Assembly: GCA_903857165.1 (NCBI GenBank)
Contig: CAIODU010000075.1
Span: 1 to 44,348, forward strand
DNA length: 44,348 nt
DNA from: an uncultured Methylococcaceae bacterium
Lineage (GTDB): Bacteria > Pseudomonadota > Gammaproteobacteria > Methylococcales > Methylococcaceae
Reading direction: 5' to 3'
Shown here: positions 7,051 through 17,823 of the stretch, piece by piece
Layout of the letters: each line of letters opens with the position of its first letter
How positions within the stretch are numbered: position 1 is the stretch's first letter
Notes under the pieces: generated by a model
The model's database searches: none
Seen by the model: the letters and a program-made list of their open reading frames with translations, nothing else
What the model was told of the DNA's origin: nothing
Position numbers and translations under genes: made by a program

Positions 7051-8805
7051 ATGCTTGCGCATCCATTGATTTTAAGCGATCCACGCTGTACAGCGACTTT
7101 GTTCGCCATCGGCCTGTTGGCGTTTGCCGCAACGGGCAAAGCTGACCCGATTGAGCTTCCAACCGTCAATAAAGCCATACTGTATATGGTCAGCAGCAAT
7201 GCCGGCATCCATATCAATTCATTACTGGGGGGAACCCGATTTTACGCCCAGGGATATACCGGGGCGCGTGCGATTCAGGCGAACATCGAAGGCCAGCACA
7301 TTTGGAATGGCCATGAAACACTGACTCAGGTGCAAACCTTGGTGACGGGTACGGGTGCGGCCGGTTCCATCGGCTCCCATCCCACCGAAGTCGGGCAAGC
7401 CATGGGCGGCAGGGTTTTGGGCAATAATGTCCAGTCAGGCATCGCGCCTAATGCCACACTCTGGTCGGGGGCCATCGCCACTTCGGTTTCCGGCAATAGC
7501 TTCGACATCACCGATGCCTCCATGGCGAGTGTGTATTCCACCATTCTCAAGACAGGCATTAATGGGAAGACGGCAGATGTATTCAACAGCAGTTGGGGAT
7601 ACACTGCACCGACGGGTTACAACTTGGAAGCGGCAGGTGTGGATGGGCTGCTTTATCAGACCGGTAAAATCGGCGTGGCAGCGGCGGGAAACGAGGGTCC
7701 AGGCAGTAATTCCGTCGGTGGCATCGCCGCCGGTTACAATGTCATCTCGGTGGCTGCCTTAGGCAGCGACACTGCGCCTGTGCCCTTCAATCAAGTCAGC
7801 AACTTTTCCAGCAGAGGCCCCAATGACTATTACAATCCAGTCAACGGGCAAGTGGTTGCAGGGGTTAGGGCGCGGGTGGACATTGCCGCACCGGGGCAAA
7901 ACTTGACCCTAGCCTCCACCGCAAGTTCTTCCTCGTATGCGGGCAACCAAGCTGGAACCAGTTTTGCCGCCCCCATTGTGGCGGGCGGGGCAGCTTTGGT
8001 GGTTGATGCCGGCAGGGACATGTATGCGGGCGATGCCAAAGCCATCGACGGACGGGTTGTCAAAGCGGTCCTGCTCAATGGCGCGGACAAGACTGACGGC
8101 TGGAACAACGGCCAGCAATGGGTCAACGGCGTGGTGGCGACGACACAATCGCTTGATTATGCTTCTGGCGCGGGTCGCATGAATCTGAATGCCACCTATG
8201 ACCAGTATGCCGACCCCGCGCATGGCGGCAAGGCTGGCACAGCCGATGTGCTGGGCAAGGATTGCCAAGCAGTCGGCGCTTGCAGTTTGGGCAATGTGGC
8301 CGCAGTCGGCTGGGACTTTGGCTGGTCGAATCAAGGCAGCACCAATTTATATTTCATTGACAGGCTGTTTGGGGTCGGCAGTCCCTTTACGGCCACGTTG
8401 GATTGGTATGCCGATATAAACCCAGGTTCCAATGCGGATTTTAGCGGGGTTGTCTACAACCATCTGGCCGACCTCAATCTGGTCATTTTTGAATATGACC
8501 CTTTTACCCATGCCATCCTGAAAACCGTGGCCGAATCGACCAGTCGGTATAACGACGTCGAACACCTTTCTTTCCTGTTGCCAGAGGCTGGATACTTTGG
8601 CATCGGTGTGGCGAACTTTGGCGATCTCTTTAATTTCACAAGTGCCACCGGGGAATTCTATGGTTTGGCGTGGAACGTAGTGCCGGAACCTTCGACCCTG
8701 TTCCTTATGTTTAGTGGACTGGCAGGGCTTTATAGGGGAAATGGCAGAAAATCAGGAATATCCAAGGCAAAGGGGGTGGCCATATCTCCGAAACCGCTGC
8801 ACTAA
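7051..8805 (+). CDS. S8-like serine peptidase with PEP-CTERM anchor
   Basis: A 584-residue exported protein. It has an N-terminal signal segment (about 15-31), a subtilase domain (about 70-380) with H110 in GSHPTEVGQAMGG, the oxyanion asparagine N214 in AAGNEG and the nucleophile S304 in GTSFAAP. The position expected for the catalytic aspartate reads ANIEGQHIW, so Glu80 takes its place. A region of unknown fold follows. A PEP-CTERM signal begins at V544 (VPEPSTLFL), then a hydrophobic stretch and a basic tail, the substrate form for exosortase sorting to the surface in exopolysaccharide-producing bacteria. No exosortase gene is in the window. The start lacks a clear ribosome site. Confidence 0.82.
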   Translation: MLAHPLILSDPRCTATLFAIGLLAFAATGKADPIELPTVNKAILYMVSSNAGIHINSLLGGTRFYAQGYTGARAIQANIEGQHIWNGHETLTQVQTLVTGTGAAGSIGSHPTEVGQAMGGRVLGNNVQSGIAPNATLWSGAIATSVSGNSFDITDASMASVYSTILKTGINGKTADVFNSSWGYTAPTGYNLEAAGVDGLLYQTGKIGVAAAGNEGPGSNSVGGIAAGYNVISVAALGSDTAPVPFNQVSNFSSRGPNDYYNPVNGQVVAGVRARVDIAAPGQNLTLASTASSSSYAGNQAGTSFAAPIVAGGAALVVDAGRDMYAGDAKAIDGRVVKAVLLNGADKTDGWNNGQQWVNGVVATTQSLDYASGAGRMNLNATYDQYADPAHGGKAGTADVLGKDCQAVGACSLGNVAAVGWDFGWSNQGSTNLYFIDRLFGVGSPFTATLDWYADINPGSNADFSGVVYNHLADLNLVIFEYDPFTHAILKTVAESTSRYNDVEHLSFLLPEAGYFGIGVANFGDLFNFTSATGEFYGLAWNVVPEPSTLFLMFSGLAGLYRGNGRKSGISKAKGVAISPKPLH

Positions 8806-8844
8806 CGCCAGAGGGGGGCGGGGTCTGGTTGGATTATTGTATAA

Positions 8845-10860
<2,016 letters not shown>

Positions 10861-11104
10861 GAATTGATGGACAAGTTAGACGCTTTTTTCAAGGCGGGAT
10901 GGGCAGGCATGGTGGGTTCCTTAAGAGGGTGGGCGCACAGGGATTATACGCATCACATGCAAGCGTTTCACCCTCTATTTTTGAATCGTCCATGCATGGA
11001 TAAGGGCGTTCATGAGGTTTCCCTAGACCGCTCCATCCAACCGCGCCTAAAACAGGCATCAAGCCTCATGGACAGTCTGAGCGATGCCCAATAGCGGGAA
11101 TTTA

Positions 11105-11131
11105 TTGCCAATTGCCGATTTTTCTTATAAT
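11105..11131 (+). promoter_or_regulatory. Possible trpE promoter
   Basis: TTGCCA at 11105-11110 and a perfect TATAAT at 11126-11131 are separated by 15 bp, shorter than the ideal 17. It lies 70 bp before the trpE start. I found no leader peptide with Trp codons and no attenuator-like paired hairpins between it and trpE. Confidence 0.4.
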
Positions 11132-11200
11132 TTAATGGGCGGGGAAAGTCAAACCAATTTGGTCGAGACCCATCCCACCGACAAACGACACCAGCCTAAT

Positions 11201-12688
11201 ATGACTCCCGAACAATTTGAATCTTACGCCCGTGAGGGTTACAACCGCATCCCCATCGCCCGGCAAGTGCTGGCCGACTTGGATACGCCTTTAAGCGCCT
11301 ACCTCAAACTGGCCGACGCGCCCTACACTTATTTATTTGAATCGGTGCATGGCGGCGAGAAATGGGGCCGGTATTCCATCATCGGCTTGCCGTGCCGCGC
11401 CGTGGTCAAGGTCCATGGACAAATCATCACCCTTGAGCAAGACGGGCAGATAGAAAAAACCCTGACGGTGGAAAATCCGCTTGCCTGGATCGAAGATTTT
11501 TCCGGGCAATTCAAAACCCCGGAAATCGCCGGATTTCCACGCTTCACCGGCGGCTTGGTCGGCTATTTTGGCTATGAAACCATGGCCTATATCGAGCCGC
11601 GCCTGAAAACCGACAAGCCCGACCCCATCGGCAACCCGGATATTCTGCTGATGGTTTCGGAAGACGTGCTGGTGTTCGACAACCTCAGCGGCAAACTGCT
11701 GATTGTCACCCACGCCAACCCCGCCGAAACTGATGCCCGCACTAAGGCCGAAGCCAAGTTGGATAAATTTGTGGAGATGCTCCGCAACAAAAGCCTGCCG
11801 CCACGGGAAGCACAAACGCCAACCCAGGTTGACGAGGCCGATTTCGTCTCAGGCTTCACCCAAGAAGGTTTCGAGAACGCGGTACGTCGGGTCAAAGACT
11901 ACATCGTCGAGGGCGACACCATGCAAGTGGTGCTGTCGCAGCGGTTGTCGATTCCTTACGCCGCCGCGCCGATGGATTTGTACCGTGCTTTGCGTTGCCT
12001 GAACCCATCGCCGTACATGTACAATCTCAACTTGGGCGACTTCCATATCGTCGGCTCATCGCCGGAAATCTTGGTGCGATTGGAAGACGGGACTGTGACC
12101 GTCCGCCCCATCGCCGGCACCCGCAAGCGCGGCAAGACGGCGGAAGAAGACTTGGCATTGGAACTAGACCTACTGGCCGACCCCAAGGAACTCGCCGAGC
12201 ATTTGATGTTGATAGACCTAGGCCGCAATGACGCGGGCCGCGTCGCGGAAACCGGCACGGTGCTAGTCACCGACCAGATGATTGTCGAGCGCTACTCCCA
12301 TGTCATGCACATCGTCTCCAACGTCAACGCCAAGTTGAAACAGGGCTTGAACGCCTTTGACGTGCTGGCGGCGACTTTTCCGGCCGGCACAGTTAGCGGC
12401 GCTCCGAAAATTCGCGCCATGGAAATTATTGCCGAACTGGAACCGGTCAAACGTGGCGTGTATTCCGGCGCGGTGGGCTATATCGGCTGGTCGGGTAATT
12501 TGGACACCGCGATTGCGATCCGCACCGCCGTCATCAAAGACGGCACACTGCACATTCAAGCCGGGGCGGGCATCGTCCACGACTCCATCCCGTTGAACGA
12601 ATGGGAGGAAACCATGAACAAAGGCCGCGCCGTGTTCCGTGCCGTCGCGATGGCAGAAGCCGGACTTGAAAAAGGAGAAAGCCTGTGA
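11201..12688 (+). CDS. trpE: Anthranilate synthase component I
   Basis: A 495-residue chorismate-using enzyme making anthranilate with TrpG, the first committed step to tryptophan. The N-terminal feedback motif reads LFES (in [11 protein letters not shown]) where LLES is usual. Chorismate-site landmarks are [20 protein letters not shown] and, near the C-terminus, [11 protein letters not shown]. The ATG at 11201 was chosen because it begins the conserved [10 protein letters not shown] sequence; the longer frame upstream would run through the putative promoter. Its stop overlaps the GTG start of trpG. Confidence 0.96.
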   Translation: MTPEQFESYAREGYNRIPIARQVLADLDTPLSAYLKLADAPYTYLFESVHGGEKWGRYSIIGLPCRAVVKVHGQIITLEQDGQIEKTLTVENPLAWIEDFSGQFKTPEIAGFPRFTGGLVGYFGYETMAYIEPRLKTDKPDPIGNPDILLMVSEDVLVFDNLSGKLLIVTHANPAETDARTKAEAKLDKFVEMLRNKSLPPREAQTPTQVDEADFVSGFTQEGFENAVRRVKDYIVEGDTMQVVLSQRLSIPYAAAPMDLYRALRCLNPSPYMYNLNLGDFHIVGSSPEILVRLEDGTVTVRPIAGTRKRGKTAEEDLALELDLLADPKELAEHLMLIDLGRNDAGRVAETGTVLVTDQMIVERYSHVMHIVSNVNAKLKQGLNAFDVLAATFPAGTVSGAPKIRAMEIIAELEPVKRGVYSGAVGYIGWSGNLDTAIAIRTAVIKDGTLHIQAGAGIVHDSIPLNEWEETMNKGRAVFRAVAMAEAGLEKGESL

Positions 12689-13272
12689 GCACACGTCTGT
12701 TGATGATCGACAATTACGACTCCTTCACCTACAACCTAGTGCAATATTTCGCCGAACTGGGCGCGGAGGTGGAAGTCGTGCGCAACGACCAAATCCCGGT
12801 TGAGGAAATCGAGGCGATCAACCCCGACAAGATCGTCATCTCGCCCGGCCCTTGCACACCGAAAGAAGCCGGCATCTCGGTGGCAACCATCCTGCGCTAT
12901 CAAGGCCGCTATCCAATACTTGGGGTTTGCCTAGGCCATCAAAGCATAGGCCACGCCTTCGGCGGCAATATCATCCATGCCAAATCCATCATGCATGGCA
13001 AAACTTCGATGGTTCACCATCATGATACTGGCGTATTCCATGGCTTGAAGAATCCTCTGCAAGCCACCCGCTACCATTCCTTGGTCATCGAGCAATCCAG
13101 CTTGCCGGACTGTTTGGAGATTACTGCTTGGACTCAGGGTGAAAAAGGCGGGGTGGATGAAATCATGGGTGTACGCCATAAGACTTTGGATATTGAAGGG
13201 GTGCAATTCCATCCTGAATCCATTTTGACCGAACAGGGGCATGAGTTGCTGGCTAATTTTTTGAATAGGTAA
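12685..13272 (+). CDS. trpG: Anthranilate synthase component II (glutamine amidotransferase)
   Basis: A 195-residue class I glutamine amidotransferase that feeds ammonia to TrpE; in some bacteria the same subunit also serves PabB. The triad is C82 in GVCLGHQ, H176 and E178 in VQFHPES. It starts with GTG that overlaps the trpE stop (GTGA), preceded by AAAGGAG, so the two subunits are translationally coupled. In related genomes trpD and trpC follow at once; here 2.8 kb of unrelated genes come first. Confidence 0.96.
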   Translation: MSTRLLMIDNYDSFTYNLVQYFAELGAEVEVVRNDQIPVEEIEAINPDKIVISPGPCTPKEAGISVATILRYQGRYPILGVCLGHQSIGHAFGGNIIHAKSIMHGKTSMVHHHDTGVFHGLKNPLQATRYHSLVIEQSSLPDCLEITAWTQGEKGGVDEIMGVRHKTLDIEGVQFHPESILTEQGHELLANFLNR

Positions 13273-13280
13273 TTAGGTAG

Positions 13281-13315
13281 ACCGGAATAAGTCCGCGCAA
13301 GCGGGCGTTTCCTGC
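13281..13315. repeat. REP-like unit (family 1, single copy)
   Basis: ACCGGAATAAGTCCGCGCAA followed by GCGGGCGTTTCCTGC, the same unit as at 738-775, with the hairpin GTCCGC/GCGGGC. It begins 8 bp after the trpG stop and marks the left edge of the cargo between trpG and trpD. Confidence 0.75.
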
Positions 13316-13365
13316 ATGACAAATGAAAACCAACGAATTAATACCGACATTGTGAGCACAAAACC

Positions 13366-13797
13366 ATGAGCGCCCTATTGCATGACCGGGATTTTTATAC
13401 CTGGACTCACCAGCAAGCCGATTTGCTGCGCGAGGGTCGATTCAATGAACTGGATTCCGACCATTTGATTGAGGAACTTGAAAGCATGGGGGCAAGAGAA
13501 CGTAGGGAATTAGGTAATCGGCTGGCGGTATTGCTGGCTCATTTGTTGAAATGGAAATATCAGCCAGAGCGTAGCGGTAATAGTTGGCGACGCACGATCA
13601 AAATTCAACGCATTGATATTAAAGATTTACTGGCAGACAATCCGGGCCTTAAAAGCGAACTGGAGGAAATATTTGCCAAGGCGTATCAAAAAGCACGGGT
13701 GTTGGCAGCGGATGAAACCCAGTTTGATGAAGCGGCTTTTCCATCTGAGTCGCCTTTTGCTTTTCAGGAGGTTTTGGATTTGGAGTTTTTGCCGTAA
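13366..13797 (+). CDS. DUF29 family protein
   Basis: A 143-residue cytoplasmic helical protein. The sequence is typical DUF29: an N-terminal HDRDFYTWTHQQADLLREGR, then DSDHLIEELESMGARERREL, a LLAHLLKWKYQPERSGNSWR block, and a C-terminal FPSESPF. The function of the family is unknown; copies are abundant in cyanobacteria and several proteobacteria, often near mobile or toxin-antitoxin genes. Here it opens the accessory segment between trpG and trpD. Confidence 0.85.
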   Translation: MSALLHDRDFYTWTHQQADLLREGRFNELDSDHLIEELESMGARERRELGNRLAVLLAHLLKWKYQPERSGNSWRRTIKIQRIDIKDLLADNPGLKSELEEIFAKAYQKARVLAADETQFDEAAFPSESPFAFQEVLDLEFLP

Positions 13798-13838
13798 ATA
13801 TAATTTTTGAATCTATGCTACAAAACAAAGAGGATGAT

Positions 13839-14102
13839 ATGACGACGAAATGTGGACAAGCTACAGTCGCACAATGGGGGCAAAATGCAGCCCTGCGCAT
13901 ACCCTCGGATGTGCTTCATGCTTCAGGTTTGCATGTCGGTCAACAAGTTGAATTTGAATCTACGGATACCGGGGTAATTATTGTCCGCCCTATTCGCCAG
14001 CGGCCTAAGTTAGATGAATTACTGGATAAAATTACCCCTAATAACTTACCAGAAATAGCTGATATTGAATGGGGACAGCCCAAAGGCAGTGAAGAATGGT
14101 AG
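13839..14102 (+). CDS. mazE: MazE-like AbrB-fold antitoxin
   Basis: An 87-residue protein with the SpoVT/AbrB DNA-binding fold at 1-50 (VAQWGQNAALRIPSDVL, then GQQVEFE) and an acidic C-terminal tail that in MazE wraps around the toxin (PEIADIEWGQPKGSEEW). I prefer the ATG at 13839 because GAGG stands seven bases before it; an upstream ATG at 13815 would add eight residues. The downstream mazF overlaps by 7 bp but is broken, so this antitoxin is now an orphan that could still repress its own promoter. Confidence 0.85.
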   Translation: MTTKCGQATVAQWGQNAALRIPSDVLHASGLHVGQQVEFESTDTGVIIVRPIRQRPKLDELLDKITPNNLPEIADIEWGQPKGSEEW

Positions 14103-14230
14103 GCGCTGTAAATCCACTGAAAAGAGGTGATGTGGTATGGCTCGATTTTGATCCTCAAACAGGCCGTGAACAATCTGGCAGGCGTCCGGCCTTGGTGCTT
14201 TCAAATATCAGTTTGTTGATTGGTATCTGA
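14096..14230 (+). pseudogene. mazF: Truncated MazF toxin
   Basis: The ATG at 14096 overlaps the mazE stop. It opens 44 codons with a clear MazF N-terminus: KRGDVVWLDFDPQTGREQSG, then RRPALVLSN. MazF normally continues for about 65-70 more residues including the PITSK-type strand; here the frame changes to ISLLIGI and stops at 14228-14230. The rest of the gene is not found downstream. The break is followed within 70 bp by a palindromic repeat element, which may mark the deletion or insertion point. Confidence 0.8.
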
Positions 14231-14294
14231 GTTAAATCTCATGATGCCAAAAATCCTATTGAGGTTCTCGACGTTTTATATAAATATGAGAAAC

Positions 14295-14435
14295 CCGTCA
14301 TACCGGCATGGATGCCGGTATCCAGTGCCATGGACGGTAACATGCCGCTTGAACCAGTGCTTGAATGAGGCACTGGATAGTTCGCAGATTCACATCCCTG
14401 TGACTGGATTCCGGCATTCCCTGCCGGAATGACGG
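14295..14435. repeat. Inverted pair of family-2 palindromes
   Basis: A 35-bp unit at 14295-14329 (CCGTCATACCGGCATGGATG, then CCGGTATCCAGTGCC) faces a related unit at 14403-14435 (ACTGGATTCCGGCATTCCCT, then GCCGGAATGACGG). Each unit forms a GC-rich stem around CCGGCA/TGCCGG. The right unit is followed by a run of six T, so it could end transcription. The same family recurs three times at 42834-43018. Confidence 0.8.
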
Positions 14436-14477
14436 CTTTTTTATCGTTAAAGATTTATTTATCCTCAGAAGTATTCT

Positions 14478-14591
14478 ATGTCCGAACTCGCCCTGCGCCT
14501 GATTGAAGAAAACAAGAAGCCCCGTGATACCTTTCTGGATATTGGGAGTTGTGGGCTTACCGAAGTGCCGGAGGAGTGGGAGTTTATGTAA
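14478..14591 (+). pseudogene. N-terminal stub of a leucine-rich-repeat protein
   Basis: A 37-codon frame starting MSELALRLIEENKK and continuing DTFLDIGSCGLTEVPEEW. This is the cap and first repeat (LDLxxCGLTxxPxE type) seen at the start of bacterial LRR and Roco GTPase proteins, which run to several hundred residues. It stops at 14589-14591, right before a hairpin repeat, and no further repeats follow. It is best read as the surviving 5' end of a deleted gene. Confidence 0.65.
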
Positions 14592-14599
14592 TTCACTCG

Positions 14600-14712
14600 T
14601 TCCCAATCTCCAGATTGGGAATGCGAAGTTGAAGACTCCCGCTTCCTGTGCTTTTGACGCTCATGAAGTTTGAGTTTCTGATACCGGGTTACCAAGCTGG
14701 AGCTTGGTAACC
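14600..14712. repeat. Two perfect hairpin repeats
   Basis: TTCCCAATCTCCAGATTGGGAA at 14600-14621 and a 26-bp palindrome at 14687-14712 (GGTTACCAAGCTGG, then AGCTTGGTAACC). Both share the TCCAGA/TGGAGC loop style and look like members of one dispersed family. A degenerate relative occurs near 42789-42805, and a TCCCAACG/CGTTGGAA form at 17096-17117. Confidence 0.7.
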
Positions 14713-14755
14713 AGCTTAATATTTCTCTAACATGCAACTTAAAAGGTAACCAAAT

Positions 14756-15850
14756 ATGTATCCTCCAAAATTCAATCTGCGCCATTTCATGCAACACCTT
14801 GCACCCGGAGGATACTATTTATTTCAAATCGTGTTATTAGTGCTTTACGGACTATGGATAATTGATTCTTATGATTTTTTAAGGATCCTTTTTAAACTCA
14901 ACAAAGTCAATTCTACCGCACTCTTTTTTGTGTTTCTGATAATTGGTGTTGTTTGCTATTTTATTGGCGTTGTCCTTCGCCTACCTTCCGTAAATAAGGT
15001 GGATAAAATTTCGGGAAAAAGTCAACTTCCTAAAAATAAAGAAAAGAAAAATGGTATATTTTTTCGGATACTTAGCCAATTACCACGCATCTACTGGATC
15101 AGAAATTTGTTTTCGATAAAGTCTAATATTTTAAATAAGAAATCTCTCACTTTTCGGGTCTCTTCTCAAAAGTGGTATAGAAATCAAGCTAGCGAGCTTC
15201 TAATTAGACTGGCTGGTGAAAACTTCCAAAAAATCAGAGATGGGGATTTTTTATTGCCAGAATCAACTGAATTAAAATGTATACTGCGTGGGTTATGGGC
15301 TGCGGACAAGTTTCCCTATCCCCTTTGGATAACATACACAACTTACCTTAGGGCTGGACCTAGTCGGCACAAAGAATTCAAAGAAAAATTATGGCTGATT
15401 ATTTTGGAAACGATGTGCAATGATCCAAAAGCGGATTTTTATACAAGCGTCCCTTTTAATCGTTGCAAGCTATTTATAATGAGAAATTCAGAACAACTAG
15501 CCAATGAGGTGTATGATCGCGAAGCCATAGTACGCATGATGGCAGGTTTTTATTATGGGCTTGATCTAGGAAAAAAAATATCAGTAATTATAGGTATAAT
15601 AACTTTTATATTATTAGTCATGAATATATTAAAAATTGATTGGATTTCTCATGAATTATCATTAATCGATATATCTTGGCATGCCCCTATTCAGGGCTTA
15701 CCACATATAATATTTTTATCAATAGTGATGTTTATTTTTAATAGTAGCCAATTGAAAAGTATTATAAAAAATTTCCGTCATCTTAGAATGAGTGAAAGTG
15801 AAATAGTCTTTTCCAGTTATGTTATTACTCTTTCCAAGTTGCAACCTTAA
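14756..15850 (+). CDS. AT-rich hypothetical membrane protein
   Basis: A 364-residue protein I cannot assign. Two membrane helices lie near 20-40 and 52-75, a basic and mostly soluble region at 78-275, and two more helices near 277-297 and 313-333. The middle contains RNQASELLIRLAGENFQKIRD and GLWAADKFPYPLW. Its base composition is far more AT-rich than the trp genes around it, and codon use (ATA, TTA, AAA rich) differs, which suggests recent transfer. It sits between repeat hairpins and trpD and could be an effector or resistance gene. Confidence 0.7.
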   Translation: MYPPKFNLRHFMQHLAPGGYYLFQIVLLVLYGLWIIDSYDFLRILFKLNKVNSTALFFVFLIIGVVCYFIGVVLRLPSVNKVDKISGKSQLPKNKEKKNGIFFRILSQLPRIYWIRNLFSIKSNILNKKSLTFRVSSQKWYRNQASELLIRLAGENFQKIRDGDFLLPESTELKCILRGLWAADKFPYPLWITYTTYLRAGPSRHKEFKEKLWLIILETMCNDPKADFYTSVPFNRCKLFIMRNSEQLANEVYDREAIVRMMAGFYYGLDLGKKISVIIGIITFILLVMNILKIDWISHELSLIDISWHAPIQGLPHIIFLSIVMFIFNSSQLKSIIKNFRHLRMSESEIVFSSYVITLSKLQP

Positions 15851-15957
15851 TCTGCCCATACTCGAAAACATAAAGAATTAGTGGATATTTTCCGCCATGT
15901 CACCATTCGATATTGAGAACAAAATGAGGCAATCCAATCATGGGCATTACTTACATT

Positions 15958-16026
15958 AGACTTTATCGGAAACCATTTACTGATGCAGAAACAGTGCAAC
16001 ATCTGGCGAGGTTTCCGATAAAGTCT
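15958..16026. repeat. 17-bp perfect inverted repeat before trpD
   Basis: AGACTTTATCGGAAACC (15958-15974) and its exact reverse complement (16010-16026) flank a 35-bp loop. The right arm ends 43 bp before the trpD start. It may be a terminator-like or operator-like structure, or the ends of a lost small element. The 15851-16069 gap holds nothing else I can support. Confidence 0.7.
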
Positions 16027-16069
16027 ACAGATATAGAAATCGAAAACCTCTTCACCAAATGAAGTAATA

Positions 16070-17089
16070 ATGAACATCCCACTAGCCTTGGAAACCCTGC
16101 TCGCAGGTCGAGACCTGCCCCCTAGGGACATGCACAAAATCATGCGCACGATCATGACCGGCGGGGCGACACCCGCCCAGATCGGCGCATTCCTGGTCGC
16201 GTTACGCGCCAAAGGCGAAACCGTGGAGGAAGTCGCCGCCGCCGCGCAAGTAATACGCGAAATGGCCGCCAAGATCGAAGTCAGCGGCGAGCATGTCATC
16301 GACACTTGCGGCACGGGTGGCGACGGGGCACATACCTTCAACATCTCCACCGCCGCCGCTTTCGTCGTCGCGGCGGCGGGCGGGCAAGTCGCCAAACACG
16401 GCAGCCGTTCGGTGTCCAGCTCCTGTGGCAGTGCCGATGTGTTGGAAGCGGCGGGGGTCAATATCGCCCTTACCCCCGAACAGGTCAAGGCATGCATCAC
16501 ACAGACCGGAATCGGATTTTTGTTTGCCCAACGTCACCACGGCGCGATGAAATTTGCGGCAGGCCCGCGCAAGGAACTCGGCATCCGCACTTTGTTCAAC
16601 CTATTAGGCCCGTTGAGCAACCCGGCCAATGCACCCAATCAGTTGCTCGGCGTGTTTGCCCAAAAGTGGGTCGAACCGATGGCGCGGGTGCTGCAAATGT
16701 TGGGGAGTCAGCATGTGTTGGTGGTGAATGCCGAAGACGGGTTGGATGAAATCAGCATTGCAACGCCCACTTTCGTGGCTGAACTAAAAGATGGCATAAT
16801 CTCGACTTATACTATTTCGCCGGGGCAATTCGGCATCCCGCTTACGCCTTTGGATAAGTTGGGCGTGGAATCGGCGCAAGAAAGCCTTAAAATAATATTA
16901 TCTGTTTTGGAAGGACAACCCGGCCCGGCTTTTGACATCGTTGCCTTGAATGCCGGGGCGGCGATTTATGCGGCGAATTTGGCAGGGAGCTTGGAAGCGG
17001 GGGTGGATAAGGCACGGGAGGCATTGGCGAGCGGGGCGGGGAGAAGCAAGTTGGAGGAGTTGGTGGCATTAAGCCGGTCAATGGGTTAA
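16070..17089 (+). CDS. trpD: Anthranilate phosphoribosyltransferase
   Basis: A 339-residue enzyme transferring phosphoribose from PRPP to anthranilate. The PRPP loop is GTGGDG at 81-86, followed by [18 protein letters not shown] (109-126) and the [18 protein letters not shown] anthranilate-site block. The length is typical. A weak ribosome site (GAAG) precedes the start. It is separated from trpG by the cargo described above and from trpC by a toxin-antitoxin pair, so it may need its own promoter in the AT-rich stretch upstream. Confidence 0.96.
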   Translation: MNIPLALETLLAGRDLPPRDMHKIMRTIMTGGATPAQIGAFLVALRAKGETVEEVAAAAQVIREMAAKIEVSGEHVIDTCGTGGDGAHTFNISTAAAFVVAAAGGQVAKHGSRSVSSSCGSADVLEAAGVNIALTPEQVKACITQTGIGFLFAQRHHGAMKFAAGPRKELGIRTLFNLLGPLSNPANAPNQLLGVFAQKWVEPMARVLQMLGSQHVLVVNAEDGLDEISIATPTFVAELKDGIISTYTISPGQFGIPLTPLDKLGVESAQESLKIILSVLEGQPGPAFDIVALNAGAAIYAANLAGSLEAGVDKAREALASGAGRSKLEELVALSRSMG

Positions 17090-17095
17090 ATCTCG

Positions 17096-17117
17096 TCCCA
17101 ACGCTTCGGCGTTGGAA
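17096..17117. repeat. Palindromic repeat after trpD
   Basis: TCCCAACGCTTCGGCGTTGG followed by AA, a 22-bp near-perfect hairpin starting 6 bp after the trpD stop. It resembles the hairpins at 14600 and may reduce read-through into the toxin-antitoxin genes. Confidence 0.6.
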
Positions 17118-17285
17118 TGCCGACAGTGGCGCTCCTGCGCAGCATGACCGCGAAACAGTCAAATATGGCTTCCCACATAGGGAGCGCGGGAACCAGAAGA
17201 ATAGCAGCATTTGCCGGTTAAGCCGGACTTGTGTATCAAAGAAGGACAAAGTACCTCGAATCCACTTACCAAGAGAGACAAGATA

Positions 17286-17537
17286 ATGGCAACCCTGTCC
17301 ATTCAAGTTGACGATCAAATCAAAGCAAAATTATCTGCCTTGGCGGGCATCAAAGCAGAAAACGAAAACAATTTGGTTCAAGCAGCCATCCAAAATTATT
17401 TGGAAGAGGAACTGGATGCCTTGGAGGATGAAGCGATTTGGCAGGAATATAATACCACTGGCGGCATCGAACATGCGCGAGTCATGCTTTGGTTGGAAGC
17501 CTTGGCGCGTGGGGAAAACGCGAAATGCCCCAGATAA
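17286..17537 (+). CDS. Ribbon-helix-helix antitoxin
   Basis: An 83-residue protein. Residues 1-40 (TLSIQVDDQIKAKLSALAG, then NNLVQAAIQNYLEEE) fit the ribbon-helix-helix DNA-binding fold of CopG/ParD antitoxins. The C-terminal half is acidic and would bind the toxin. The start follows GAGAGACA. It overlaps the ParE-like gene by 13 bp. The pair should self-repress through an operator near its promoter, roughly 17200-17280. Confidence 0.8.
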   Translation: MATLSIQVDDQIKAKLSALAGIKAENENNLVQAAIQNYLEEELDALEDEAIWQEYNTTGGIEHARVMLWLEALARGENAKCPR

Positions 17538-17812
17538 TCTGGTCAAGAAATGCACTAGACGATATTGAAAGATTGCATGTATTTCTGAAGGCAAAAAGTG
17601 AATCTGCCGCTGTAAGGGCTGTTAAAGCAATACTTGAGGCGGGAAGGCAGCTTGAAAAGTTTCCCACCATCGGAAAACCAGTAATCAGAAGACTGAATCA
17701 TCGTGACATCATCAAGCCATTTGGAGCAGGGGCTTACGTTATACGTTACAGAATAAAATCAGAAAATATTCTCGTAATACTTAAAGTTTGGCATAGCAAG
17801 GAAAATCGTTAA
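17525..17812 (+). CDS. ParE/RelE-family toxin
   Basis: A 95-residue toxin of the ParE/RelE superfamily: [20 protein letters not shown], a central [10 protein letters not shown] stretch, and the C-terminal [25 protein letters not shown] pattern typical of the family's last strands. ParE members poison gyrase, RelE members cut mRNA on the ribosome; the sequence alone does not decide, though [10 protein letters not shown] favours ParE. It is complete in length. trpC starts 11 bp after its stop, so the module is embedded in the trp transcript. Confidence 0.82.
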   Translation: MPQIIWSRNALDDIERLHVFLKAKSESAAVRAVKAILEAGRQLEKFPTIGKPVIRRLNHRDIIKPFGAGAYVIRYRIKSENILVILKVWHSKENR

Positions 17813-17823
17813 GAGAACAAACC

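Noticed and set aside
11084-11200. trp leader peptide or attenuator before trpE
   Set aside because: I read all frames and found no tandem Trp codons and no competing hairpins with a T-run.
14295-14435. CRISPR-like array
   Set aside because: Only two inverted units with no regular spacing or spacers; it is a palindrome pair.
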